Shown here: positions 7,421 through 14,201 of the stretch, one piece after another
How positions within the stretch are numbered: position 1 is the stretch's first letter
Layout of the letters: the number at the start of each line of letters is the position of its first letter
Made by a program: the position numbers and the translations under genes
Assembly: GCF_002015085.1 (NCBI RefSeq)
Contig: NZ_MUXW01000029.1
Coordinates: forward strand, 515-14,743
Source: Glaesserella parasuis
Lineage (GTDB): Bacteria > Pseudomonadota > Gammaproteobacteria > Enterobacterales > Pasteurellaceae
Direction of reading: 5' to 3'
DNA length: 14,229 nt
The notes under the pieces: model-generated
Database searches by the model: none
What the model saw: only the letters and a program-made list of their open reading frames with translations
What the model was told of the DNA's origin: nothing

Positions 7421-7972
7421 TTATCCTTGTTCTTTCCACAAAAAAGAAAGTGCGAACAAGAGTGCAGAACAGATGACTACAGATGGACCTGCTGCAGTGT
7501 TATAAAAGGCGGAAAGTTCCAGCCCCATAGTGATAGCTAACATGCTGATGACAACGGCAATCATCGCCATGGTTTCAGGCGTTCGTGCGAATCGGCGTGC
7601 TGTGGCTGCCGGAATAATGAGCAAGGAGGTAATAATCAATGCCCCCACAAATTTCATGCTTAAGGCAATTGTAAGTGCGGTCAAAATCATTAAAATAAAT
7701 CGCATTCGTTGAATATTAACCCCTTCTACTGAATATTGTGTATGGTTTTCAAGCCATACCATTAATAAAGTAATGCATAGCGTCAAAATGAGAATGGCTA
7801 GATAGGGGTTAATTTCAATAAAAATACCTAATGCTACGCCTAATAATGCGGAATGTGCCAAAGTGTCGCCAAAATAGGCCATTTTGCGCCAAACCACAAA
7901 AGCACCAAGAGGTGCAGTAATGAAAGAGAGCAAAATACCGATAAGCCAAGCAGGAAGAATGATTTCAAGCAC
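7421..7972 (-). CDS. znuB: Zinc ABC transporter permease ZnuB, internally deleted
   Basis: ZnuB is the membrane channel subunit that, with ZnuC and periplasmic ZnuA, imports Zn2+. The start is GTG at 7970-7972, with AGGAA about 11 bases upstream that overlaps the znuC stop, so translation is likely coupled. Family landmarks are present at both ends: GAFVVWRKMAYFGDTLAHS near residues 23-41, and MKFVGALIITSLLIIPAATA with RRFARTPE in the second half. The protein is only 183 residues against about 260 for ZnuB. The normal sequence between 'WLExxxQ(Y/F)S' and 'VEGVNIQR' is absent, about 78 residues lost in frame, including the DTLLGI and FGDLLA regions and about three membrane spans. The deletion preserves the frame but very probably ruins the channel. 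An assembly artefact should be excluded. Confidence 0.85.
   Translation of the reverse strand: MLEIILPAWLIGILLSFITAPLGAFVVWRKMAYFGDTLAHSALLGVALGIFIEINPYLAILILTLCITLLMVWLENHTQYSVEGVNIQRMRFILMILTALTIALSMKFVGALIITSLLIIPAATARRFARTPETMAMIAVVISMLAITMGLELSAFYNTAAGPSVVICSALLFALSFLWKEQG
7673..7681 (+). repeat. DNA uptake signal core
   Basis: AAGTGCGGT followed by TCAAAAT, antisense within znuB. Confidence 0.85.
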
Positions 7973-7984
7973 GATAAAGCGTTC

Positions 7985-8794
7985 CTAATGATGATGTTGT
8001 GCGCATTGATATTGCCCTGAACAATAAACATCGCCGTGCATATCATGACGGTGATTGTGATGATGGGTGTAAAAAGCAATATTTTTAGAAAATTGATCAC
8101 CAAAATGTTGGATAAAAGTCGGATCGCTACTTATAGCTTCAGGCGTACCGGAACAACAAATATGTTGATTAACGCACAATACTTTATTGGTATCCTCCAT
8201 CACAATATGGAGATCATGAGACACCATTAAAACGGCGCAATTTAGTTTTTCTCGCATTTGATGAATAAGCTGATAGAGTTCAATTTGCCCATTCATATCG
8301 ACCCCTTGGGTTGGTTCATCAAGTACCAGTAAATTAGGTTGATTTAAAATTGCGCGAGCCAATAATACACGTTGCATTTCACCACCGGAGAGTTTTTGCA
8401 ACGAATTGTGCATAAGGTGTGAGATAGAAAGCAATTCCGCTGCTTGTTGAATGTCTTTTGCAGTGATGCCTTTCTTAAGGGAAAGGAAGTTTTTCACGGT
8501 AATCGGCAAACTATGATCTAAATGGATTTTTTGTGGGACGTAGCCAATGCGAACATTCCGGCTATAAATCACATCCCTGGTAGTGGGTTTGAGCAATTTG
8601 AGCAAAATTTTTAATAGAGTCGATTTCCCTCCACCATTAGGACCGACAATGGTAGTGACGGTATTGGGGTAAATTGCCATATTAATTTGTTGTAATGCAG
8701 TTTTTTGCCCAAAATGCATCGTAATATTTTTCAGTTCAATTAGAGGCATAGTGGAATTCGCTTGTTGCGTAACGCGTATTGCATTAATTTGCAT
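7985..8794 (-). CDS. znuC: Zinc ABC transporter ATP-binding protein ZnuC
   Basis: This is the cytoplasmic ATPase that powers zinc import through ZnuB. All nucleotide-binding motifs are intact: Walker A GPNGGGKST, Q-loop YVPQK, signature LSGGEMQRVLLAR, Walker B NLLVLDEP and switch SHD. The C-terminus is rich in His and Cys (HHHNHRHD, ending AQHHH), as in ZnuC proteins that sense or handle zinc. The reading frame is open back to 8851, but that start lies inside the predicted promoter. The ATG at 8794 gives 269 residues. The ATG at 8749 (MPLIELKNI) aligns best with the shorter enterobacterial form. Neither has a strong ribosome site. The gene ends 12 bp before znuB. znuA is not in the window, as in relatives where it lies elsewhere. 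Confidence 0.92.
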   Translation of the reverse strand: MQINAIRVTQQANSTMPLIELKNITMHFGQKTALQQINMAIYPNTVTTIVGPNGGGKSTLLKILLKLLKPTTRDVIYSRNVRIGYVPQKIHLDHSLPITVKNFLSLKKGITAKDIQQAAELLSISHLMHNSLQKLSGGEMQRVLLARAILNQPNLLVLDEPTQGVDMNGQIELYQLIHQMREKLNCAVLMVSHDLHIVMEDTNKVLCVNQHICCSGTPEAISSDPTFIQHFGDQFSKNIAFYTHHHNHRHDMHGDVYCSGQYQCAQHHH

Positions 8795-8822
8795 AATAAA
8801 TTCTAATGGGTGGATAAATTTA

Positions 8823-8851
8823 AAGATAACGTATTTTACCCGATGAAACAA
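8823..8851 (-). promoter_or_regulatory. Probable znuCB promoter
   Basis: On the minus strand, TTGTTT (8846-8851), a 17-base spacer and TATCTT (8823-8828) form a good sigma-70 promoter with a start near 8816, 22 bases ahead of the ATG at 8794. Zinc-uptake genes are usually repressed by Zur. I could not point to a convincing Zur operator here. Confidence 0.5.
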
Positions 8852-8914
8852 GATAAAACGCCCCCTAATCTTTAGATCGTACAGGGCAATCGTATATGTT
8901 GTACATTTTTCAAC

Positions 8915-9328
8915 CTACACGCCGAGCAACAGCCCATCTCGAAATTCATCTGACCAACCGGCAGCGGTCAATTTCCCTTTCATACTCTGCTTTTTCGGGT
9001 GTAATCGTGCCAAGTTCAACGCTAATCGACGCAAGATTGCCAGATTTTCCGCACCCCATTCATCGGTCACAGCACATTCGTCTTCTTTATAGGCCACATC
9101 TAGCACCCAATGGGCTTTGTTTTCCACTTCCCAATGCCCTCGCACGCACTTCGCCAATATTTGAATATCAACATCCAAACTACTGATATAAAAGACTTTT
9201 TTTGCGATTCCTTGCCATTATCTGACCGCTTGCGACACACCTCCAACACCGATTTTATCCCCTTCCATTCCTCCGCTTTGCTCAGCCAATCACTCACTTT
9301 CAGCTTACGGTAGTAACGCTCATCAATT
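8915..9328 (-). pseudogene. ISAs1-family transposase remnant (C-terminal third, frameshifted)
   Basis: The C-terminal region of an ISAs1/H-repeat type transposase is recognisable: WKGIKSVLEVCRKRSDNG, then HWEVENKAHWVLDVAYKED, AENLAILRRLALNLARL and GWSDEFRDGLL before TAG at 8915. Two frames are joined at a run of seven A's (9197-9203 on the plus strand is T7). An eighth A would give KKVFYISSLDVDIQ and restore one frame. The family is about 370 residues, so roughly the first 230 are missing where the IS3 element begins at 9329. The outer end may be CAGGG near 8882-8886, but this is uncertain. Confidence 0.8.
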
Positions 9329-9452
9329 TGTAGTGATCAACTAATTCAACAGTCCCCGATAAGTTTTTTCAGCTAAAATCGGGGGCAAACCTTGATTATA
9401 GCTATGTGGGCGAATGTGGTTGTAGTACATCACATAATCTTTTACATCGTTG

Positions 9453-9461
9453 ACCGCACTT
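9453..9461 (-). repeat. DNA uptake signal core inside the IS3 element
   Basis: Perfect ACCGCACTT followed by TCAAAAT, within orfB. Confidence 0.8.
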
Positions 9462-10020
9462 TCAAAATCAACATAACCACCATATGTCATCCACTCATAT
9501 TTAAAACTTCTAAACCAACGTTCCATCGGTGCATTATCCCAGCAGTTGCCCCGTCGGCTCATACTTTGTGTTAACTTGTAGTTTTGCACACATTGGGTAA
9601 ATTGCTTACTCCCATAAATACTGCCTTGGTCTGAGTGAAACAGCATTGTTTTCGTACGTTTAGTCTACAACATCGCGTGATTTAACGCATCGACAACCAA
9701 TTACGCATCGTGGTGTCGATTCAGTTTCCAACCAACAACTTGACGGTTTAACAGGTTAATCACTACCGCTAAATAGCACCAAACACCATTGACTTTAATG
9801 TACGTCGTATCGCCACAAAGCACCGTCGTTTGTGCATCAGGCGTAAATGCTCGGTTCAAGTGATTAGCAAAAACTTGCCCTATTTCTTTATTTCGGTTAT
9901 ATTTAGGTTGCGAATCAACCGCAAACTAGCTCGAATTCCCTTTTGTCTCAAACCTGATTGAGCGGTTCGCTTGCCGGCGGATTGACGACTTGCCTCAAAA
10001 ATGACCTTGATTTCAATCGC

Positions 10021-10029
10021 AAGTGCGGT
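10021..10029 (+). repeat. DNA uptake signal core inside the IS3 element
   Basis: Perfect AAGTGCGGT followed by GTGTTTTT, within orfB. It is the second core in this mobile element. Confidence 0.8.
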
Positions 10030-10055
10030 GTGTTTTTCGACCGCTTGTCGCCGTT

Positions 10056-10448
10056 TCAAGCGCGCATAATAGGCACTTTCTGACACACCAAATAAGGCAC
10101 ATAAACGCTTAATGCCGTGCGATTTTGACGTCGTGACCGCTTGGTATCGTTGCTCTCGAGAGACATTAAAATCGCCGTAGCCTTTTTTAGAATTTCTTTA
10201 TCCTCTTCCAGCTCTTTGATACGGTTTTCTAACTCTCGAATGCGTTGTTGTTCGGGACTGATTGGCTTTGAACCCGGCAACACATAGCCCTGACATTCAG
10301 CTTGAACTTGACTTACCCAGCGACGCAACGCTGTTTCACCGATGTCTAGCTCTTTGCAAGCTTGTGTAATAGAATATTTACGCTCGGTAATCAATTTTAC
10401 CGCTTCGGATTTAAATTCCGCGCTAAAGGTTCTTATAGGTCTTTGCAT
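10056..10448 (-). CDS. IS3-family transposase orfA (DNA-binding subunit)
   Basis: The 130-residue product opens MQRPIRTFSAEFKSEAVKLI and carries the helix-turn-helix SITQACKELDIGETALRRWV near residues 26-45. A leucine-zipper-like coiled coil follows (RIRELENRIKELEEDKEILKKA, about 69-90), as in IS3-family OrfA. GAGGAT precedes the ATG by about 7 bases. A slippery AAAAAAG at 10182-10188 (codons CTA AAA AAG) would allow the -1 shift into orfB. Without it, the frame runs on for about 40 non-conserved residues. orfA itself is intact, and orfB is not. Confidence 0.88.
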   Translation of the reverse strand: MQRPIRTFSAEFKSEAVKLITERKYSITQACKELDIGETALRRWVSQVQAECQGYVLPGSKPISPEQQRIRELENRIKELEEDKEILKKATAILMSLESNDTKRSRRQNRTALSVYVPYLVCQKVPIMRA

Positions 10449-11030
10449 TTTTATATCCTCATGTTTGGTTAAATTTTACCACTTATTGAGGACTGTGGGA
10501 TTAGTGTACCACTACACATTGAAGTTGATCGCCATAAAAAATTAAAGGCGTGCGTTGGCGTAACCAATAGGGGACATTATGTTGTTGACACAGTTTTTTG
10601 ATGTCTTGATGAATACCATGGTGGAGAACCGTTCCCGAATAACGAAAAGCAAGATGGATAGTTTTTTGTGTTGGCGGAAGGAGAACTATGTGATCTTGCC
10701 ATTTTGCAATCCATTCATTAGATTGCATTTTAATTATAAATTTGCCCAAATTATCGGGTAAATCAATGGATTGGTTTAAGCATATCGGCAAAACAAGATG
10801 GCTGATATCTTGATAAATTGGTGTGATGTGTAAGTGCCGGCGATAGCGACGAATCAGCTTGTCGCCCAATTTAAATTCCGGATAACGATCGGCTTGGGCG
10901 AAGATCACATCCTGAATAATTTGTGCCAATTGTTTGCTTGAGGGCATGGGTAAATCGCAATTGGCCAACCACAAACGCAGTAACGCTTTTTGTTTTGGTA
11001 TAGAAAAATGCACAAATTGGCTAATGTCAA

Positions 11031-11039
11031 AAGTGCGGT
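11031..11039 (+). repeat. DNA uptake signal core
   Basis: AAAAGTGCGGTC with a following T-run (ATTTTTTTG), within the 3' part of tilS. Confidence 0.85.
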
Positions 11040-11314
11040 CATTTTTTTGATATTTTTGTAATTCTTGTGCCAGTAATTCGTTTAACAATTGCTGCTGTTC
11101 TAAGCAATGTTGCGCGCTGCGCTGTACGGCTTGGTCAAAATGCGCCCAGCGTTGTCGCAAGGGGAGCAAAATTTGATGGCGCAAGAAGTTGCGGTCATAA
11201 CGGTTATCTTAATTGCTTTCATCTTCGATCCAAGGCAAATTTTCGCTATTAACATATTCTTCCAGTTCGGTACGCGTGAATTGGAGCAGTGGGCGAAAAA
11301 TCGGCACAGAAAAG

Positions 11315-11323
11315 ACCGCACTT
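11315..11323 (-). repeat. DNA uptake signal core
   Basis: Perfect ACCGCACTT within the N-terminal half of tilS. Confidence 0.85.
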
Positions 11324-11623
11324 TGCATCGGCATGGCGGACAAGCCTTGCACGCCGCTGCCACGTTTTAGTGCGAGAAAAAAGGTTTCTGTTTGATCTTG
11401 CTGATGATGGGCGGTCGTCAAAATATGATCTGCACGCATATAACGACGAATGGCTTGGTAACGCGCTTCGCGAGCGCCCACTTCAACTCCTAAACGTCGA
11501 TCGACTTGGACTTTTTCCACGATCAGTGGAACGGACAATTGGCGACAAAGGTGTTGACAATGTGTCACCCAATGATCGGCGTTTGGGCTTAAACCGTGAT
11601 GAATATGGATGGCGCTGAGGGAA

Positions 11624-11632
11624 AAGTGCGGT
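11624..11632 (+). repeat. DNA uptake signal core
   Basis: AAAAGTGCGGTCGTTTT within tilS, the third core in this gene. Confidence 0.85.
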
Positions 11633-11772
11633 CGTTTTCGACAGAATTTTGTCAATAAAGAGAGCAATGCGGTGGAATCAAGTCCACCGCTAAAACCGAC
11701 GAGAAAATGTGTTTGTGTCGGTTGATGTTGGCTAACGATATGCTCAAATTTTGCAAAAATATCCATGCTATA

Positions 11773-12633
11773 TTAAGCAATTTTTACCGCTTGATAATGG
11801 CTGCGCGGATTAACGATAAATTCTCTAGCCGCGATAATTTGTAGCTCGTAAAGCCCGGAATCATGAGTTATTTGCATCACTTCATTCACTGCATTGGCGG
11901 TATGTTCAAAGGCTTCAATATCGGATTTTCCGTTTAACAAATTCGCCATAAACAATCCGGCAGTTAAATCGCCCACGCCAACGGGATCTTTAGCAAAAGT
12001 ATGTAACGGGCGACTAATGTGCCAAATGCCTTCTTGATTAGCGAGTAGCATTTCAAATTTAGTCGAATCTTGTCCAACTTTACTCAAATGTTTAACCAAC
12101 ACTTTTTTTGGACCTTGAGCTAGAATTACTTTAACTGCTTCAATTGCTTGGGAAAAATTATCAACAGTTAAACCACTTAATTCACGTAATTCAACTAAAT
12201 TTGGTGTAATAATATCTGCCGCTTTCATGGCAATTTTAACCAAACCTTCTTTTACACCATCTGCTACGATACAACCTTTATCTGGATGTCCCATAACTGG
12301 ATCACAGAGGTAAACCGCATTTGGATTGCGTTGTTTAACATAGTTAACCGCATTGACAATTTCTTCGACCTGATCAGCTGAACCGATATAGCCGGAAATG
12401 ATTGCATCGCAGCGATGTAATTCGCCAATTTCATCAATACCACGCACGATTTCGCCGATTTGTTCTTTGGGTAGCACCATACCGGTCCATTTGGCATATT
12501 GCGTATGGTTGGAGAATTGGACGGTATTCAAAGCCCATACATCCACCCCGAGAAGTTGCATTGGAAAGGTTGCGGATTTATTACCCGCATAACCATACAC
12601 GACGTGAGATTGAATAGAAATCAGGTTTTTCAT
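11773..12633 (-). CDS. pdxY: Pyridoxal kinase PdxY
   Basis: This enzyme of the ribokinase-like superfamily phosphorylates pyridoxal to pyridoxal 5'-phosphate in the B6 salvage pathway. The 286 residues match the usual length. Visible landmarks are the N-terminal SIQSHVVYGYAGNKSATFPM, the central YLCDPVMGH, DIITPNLVELRELSG, and the catalytic KDPVGVGDLTAGLF with the base Asp in GVGD. AAAGGAG lies 7-8 bases ahead of the ATG, a strong ribosome site. It is followed after 6 bp by tilS and preceded by accA at 85 bp, with a hairpin in that gap. No defect is seen. Confidence 0.96.
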   Translation of the reverse strand: MKNLISIQSHVVYGYAGNKSATFPMQLLGVDVWALNTVQFSNHTQYAKWTGMVLPKEQIGEIVRGIDEIGELHRCDAIISGYIGSADQVEEIVNAVNYVKQRNPNAVYLCDPVMGHPDKGCIVADGVKEGLVKIAMKAADIITPNLVELRELSGLTVDNFSQAIEAVKVILAQGPKKVLVKHLSKVGQDSTKFEMLLANQEGIWHISRPLHTFAKDPVGVGDLTAGLFMANLLNGKSDIEAFEHTANAVNEVMQITHDSGLYELQIIAAREFIVNPRSHYQAVKIA

Positions 12634-12674
12634 GTGAACTCCTTTTTAATAATAAATATCTTTTTTATAACGTC

Positions 12675-12703
12675 AAAAGAGCGGTCAAAATAACAGCTCT
12701 TTT
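12675..12703. terminator. Hairpin between accA and pdxY, probable terminator or attenuator
   Basis: AAAAGAGC (12675-12682) pairs with GCTCTTTT (12696-12703) around a 13-base loop. T-tracts of four or five lie on both strands. For leftward transcripts it comes just after the accA stop, so it could end or reduce transcription into pdxY. The left arm includes a near-match (AAGAGCGGT) to the uptake signal core. Confidence 0.5.
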
Positions 12704-12718
12704 TAACAAATCATTTGA

Positions 12719-13672
12719 TTAACAGTAACCGTAGCTCATCAAACGTTGGTAGCGACGATCTAATAAGGTTTCTTGATCAAGTACTTCAAGATTGGCTAAA
12801 TCGTCCAATAAACGTTGTTTTAAATGGGCTGCCATTTCGGCATAATTACGGTGCGCACCACCCAAGGGTTCTGGCACAATATTGTCAATTAATTTCAATT
12901 CGTGTAAACGGTTGGCGGTTAAACCCATCACTTCAGCGGCGGTGAAGGCTTTGTCCGCGCTTTTCCATAAAATAGAGGCGCAACCTTCTGGTGAAATCAC
13001 GGAATAAGTGCTGTATTGCAACATATTAACTTTGTCACCCACGCCAATGGCTAACGCGCCACCGGAGCCACCTTCGCCGATAACGGTACAAATCACAAGG
13101 ACTTTTAAGGTGGACATTTCACGTAGATTACGCGCAATAGCTTCCGATTGACCGCGTTCTTCCGCCCCCACGCCCGGATAAGCTCCCGGGGTGTCGATAA
13201 AGGTGATAATTGGTAATTTAAAGCGTTCAGCCATTTGCATTAAACGCAATGCCTTACGATAACCTTCCGGCGCTGGCATACCGAAATTACGTTTTACTTT
13301 TTCTTTGACTGAACGTCCTTTTTGATGCCCGATAGCCATCACCGGTTTTCCGTCTAAACGCGCTAAGCCGCCGATAATCGCTTTATCATCAGCAAAGGCT
13401 CGATCGCCGGCAAGTTCTTCAAAATCGGTAAAAATGTGTTCAATGTAATCCAAGGTGTAAGGGCGGTTTGGATGACGCGCCATGCGGGAAACTTGCCAAG
13501 CGTCTAAATTTGCAAAGGTTTTTTGTGTTAATTCCACACTTTTCTTTTGCAAGCGTGCAATTTCATCATCAAGATTAATTTTATCGTCTTGTTCGGCGAC
13601 AGAACGTAGCGATTCAATTTTGGCTTCCAGTTCTGCAATAGGTAATTCAAAATCTAAGTATTCTTGGCTCAT
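12719..13672 (-). CDS. accA: Acetyl-CoA carboxylase carboxyltransferase subunit alpha
   Basis: AccA pairs with AccD (not in the window) to move the carboxyl group from biotin on AccB to acetyl-CoA, making malonyl-CoA for fatty-acid synthesis in the cytoplasm. The 317-residue length is normal. Landmarks are the N-terminal LDFELPIAELEAKIESL, ARHPNRPYTLDYI, GRSVKEKVKRNFGMPAPEGY, the oxyanion-region IDTPGAYPGVGAEERGQSEA, GEGGSGGALAIGVGD, and the typical ending RYQRLMSYGYC. AGGAAGA about 6 bases before the ATG is a good ribosome site. It heads the accA-pdxY-tilS run. No defect is seen. Confidence 0.97.
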   Translation of the reverse strand: MSQEYLDFELPIAELEAKIESLRSVAEQDDKINLDDEIARLQKKSVELTQKTFANLDAWQVSRMARHPNRPYTLDYIEHIFTDFEELAGDRAFADDKAIIGGLARLDGKPVMAIGHQKGRSVKEKVKRNFGMPAPEGYRKALRLMQMAERFKLPIITFIDTPGAYPGVGAEERGQSEAIARNLREMSTLKVLVICTVIGEGGSGGALAIGVGDKVNMLQYSTYSVISPEGCASILWKSADKAFTAAEVMGLTANRLHELKLIDNIVPEPLGGAHRNYAEMAAHLKQRLLDDLANLEVLDQETLLDRRYQRLMSYGYC

Positions 13673-13795
13673 TTGTTCTTCCTAATATTAAATTCGCACC
13701 AAATTGTACCGCAATTTAGCAAGATTTTCGGCAAGGCGCAAATTGAAATGCATTGTATGCGTTTTTGCATAAAAAATCTTGGTATTTTGGGCTGG

Positions 13796-13812
13796 TAGGA
13801 GGTTTTAACATG
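13796..13812 (+). other. Orphan strong ribosome site plus ATG on the plus strand, possibly a gene-start remnant
   Basis: TAGGAGG (13796-13802) stands 7 bases before ATG (13810-13812). The frame that follows (MANKSAVVFCVILRCVW) soon runs antisense into yhbY and does not look like a real protein. An uptake signal core begins 11 bases after the ATG start. It may be the 5' stub of a gene whose body was lost. Confidence 0.35.
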
Positions 13813-13820
13813 GCGAATAA

Positions 13821-13829
13821 AAGTGCGGT
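13821..13829 (+). repeat. DNA uptake signal core
   Basis: AAAAGTGCGGTCGTTTTTTG between accA and yhbY, immediately beyond the yhbY hairpin. Confidence 0.88.
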
Positions 13830-13848
13830 CGTTTTTTGCGTGATTTTA

Positions 13849-13867
13849 AGGTGCGTTTGGCGCACCT
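13849..13867 (-). terminator. Hairpin downstream of yhbY
   Basis: AGGTGCG (13849-13855) and CGCACCT (13861-13867) form a 7-bp stem with a 5-base loop, 10 bp past the yhbY stop. Leftward, the stem is followed by TAAAATC, so the T-tract is weak. It is a moderate terminator candidate. Confidence 0.4.
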
Positions 13868-13877
13868 CAAGATCGAC

Positions 13878-14174
13878 TTATTTGCGCAGTAATTGGATTT
13901 TTTGTTCTTCGCTTGGACGGTATAACACCAAAATATGCCCAATGGCTTGTACCGCTTCCGCGCGGGTTTCGCGCACAATGGCATCAATAATTAATTGTTT
14001 GGTTTCGCGATCGGCACCAGCGATTTTCGCTTTAATGAGTTCGTGATGATTTAGCGCAATTTCAATTTCCGCTAACACTCGTTCAGTTAAACCGTTTCCA
14101 CCTAGCATGACTACCGGATTAAGGTGGTGGGAGAGGCTTTTAAGAAATTGTTTTTATTTGGTTGATAATGTCAT
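13878..14174 (-). pseudogene. yhbY: Ribosome assembly RNA-binding protein YhbY, ochre stop at codon 7
   Basis: YhbY is a single CRM-domain protein that associates with pre-50S ribosomes. From the ATG at 14172-14174 (AGGA about 10 bases upstream) the frame reads MTLSTK, then TAA at 14154-14156, then KQFLKSLSHHLNPVVMLGGNGLTE and the whole CRM domain to the stop at 13878. Relatives read STKQKQ, so CAA to TAA is the likely change. Apart from this codon the 98-codon gene is full length and well conserved (GNGLTERVLAEIE, HHELIKAKIAG, RETRAEAVQAIG, LVLYRP). Re-initiation at the internal ATG 14108 could give a 76-residue form that starts just before the conserved GGNG loop, but no ribosome site precedes it. 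Confidence 0.88.
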
Positions 14175-14192
14175 TCGTTTTTAATCCTATAA

Positions 14193-14201
14193 AAGTGCGG
14201 T
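14193..14201 (+). repeat. DNA uptake signal core at the junction with an ISAs1 fragment
   Basis: AAAAGTGCGGTCAATTTT upstream of yhbY. The last part of this signal is shared with the ISAs1 sequence that follows. Confidence 0.85.

Larger units (their letters stand above)
9341..10182 (-). pseudogene. IS3-family transposase orfB, broken by a frameshift and two stops
   Basis: Following the -1 shift at the slippery site, the frame reads through SREQRYQAVTTSKSHGIKRL and an HTH_21-like region to TAG at 9880. Coding then continues in another frame (PKYNRNKEIGQVFANH, starting around 9912), so a small indel separates them. The integrase core is recognisable: D in VLCGDTTYIK, D in LFHSDQGSIY, E in NAPMERWFRSF. 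It is interrupted by TAA after NRHHDA and TAG after LNHAML, both where glutamine would fit. It ends EKTYRGLLN at 9341. This copy cannot make a working transposase. Confidence 0.85.
9329..10516 (-). mobile_element. IS3-family insertion sequence, about 1.19 kb, decayed
   Basis: The left end TGTAGTGATCAACTAAT at 9329 and the right end, read inverted from 10516, TGTAGTGGTACACTAAT are imperfect terminal repeats whose similarity continues through ACAGTCC to ATAAG. The element has the standard orfA/orfB layout on the minus strand with an A6G slippery heptamer. No convincing target duplication is seen (AATT on the left, CATT on the right). Its two flanks belong to different sequences: the ISAs1 remnant on the left and tilS on the right. 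This implies a deletion or recombination after insertion. Confidence 0.85.
10501..11766 (-). pseudogene. tilS: tRNA(Ile)-lysidine synthase TilS, interrupted by an ochre stop and 3'-truncated by IS3
   Basis: TilS uses ATP and lysine to modify C34 of tRNA-Ile2 so that it reads AUA instead of AUG. The N-terminal part (11209-11766, 185 residues) has the PP-loop SGGLDST near residue 26 and conserved HIHHGLSP and WIEDESN. TAA at 11209-11211 interrupts a frame that continues exactly in register as DNRYDRNFLRHQILLPL. Relatives read ESNQD here, so CAA to TAA is the simple explanation. The C-terminal tRNA-binding region (10501-11184) proceeds to TPLIFYGDQLQ. The last five residues (CVVVH) and the stop come from the IS3 end, and about 30 family residues are gone. 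The gene begins 6 bp after pdxY. It is normally essential, so a second copy or an unusual tRNA set would be needed. Confidence 0.88.

Noticed and set aside
8800..8860. Zur operator upstream of znuC
   Set aside because: GTAAAATACGTTATC is only partly palindromic and does not clearly fit the GTTATAATATAAC-type consensus.
8896..9313. Plus-strand reading frames over the ISAs1 remnant
   Set aside because: They are antisense to a recognisable transposase C-terminus and lack domain-like sequence or ribosome sites.
229..10516. A composite transposon carrying the adhesin and znuCB between insertion sequences
   Set aside because: The elements at the two sides belong to different families (IS256-like and IS3), so they cannot move the segment together.
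13810..14046. Plus-strand protein starting MANKSAVV
   Set aside because: Beyond 17 residues it is antisense to the conserved yhbY frame and has no recognisable features.
14129..14139. GCCTCTCCCAC in yhbY as an IS256 end, since it matches the end near 198-209
   Set aside because: It encodes the expected N-terminal part of YhbY in frame, and no other IS sequence is attached. The match is chance.
9341..14156. A genetic code with TAA/TAG as glutamine
   Set aside because: accA, pdxY, znuC, znuB and the adhesin all terminate at TAA or TAG at the positions expected for their families.
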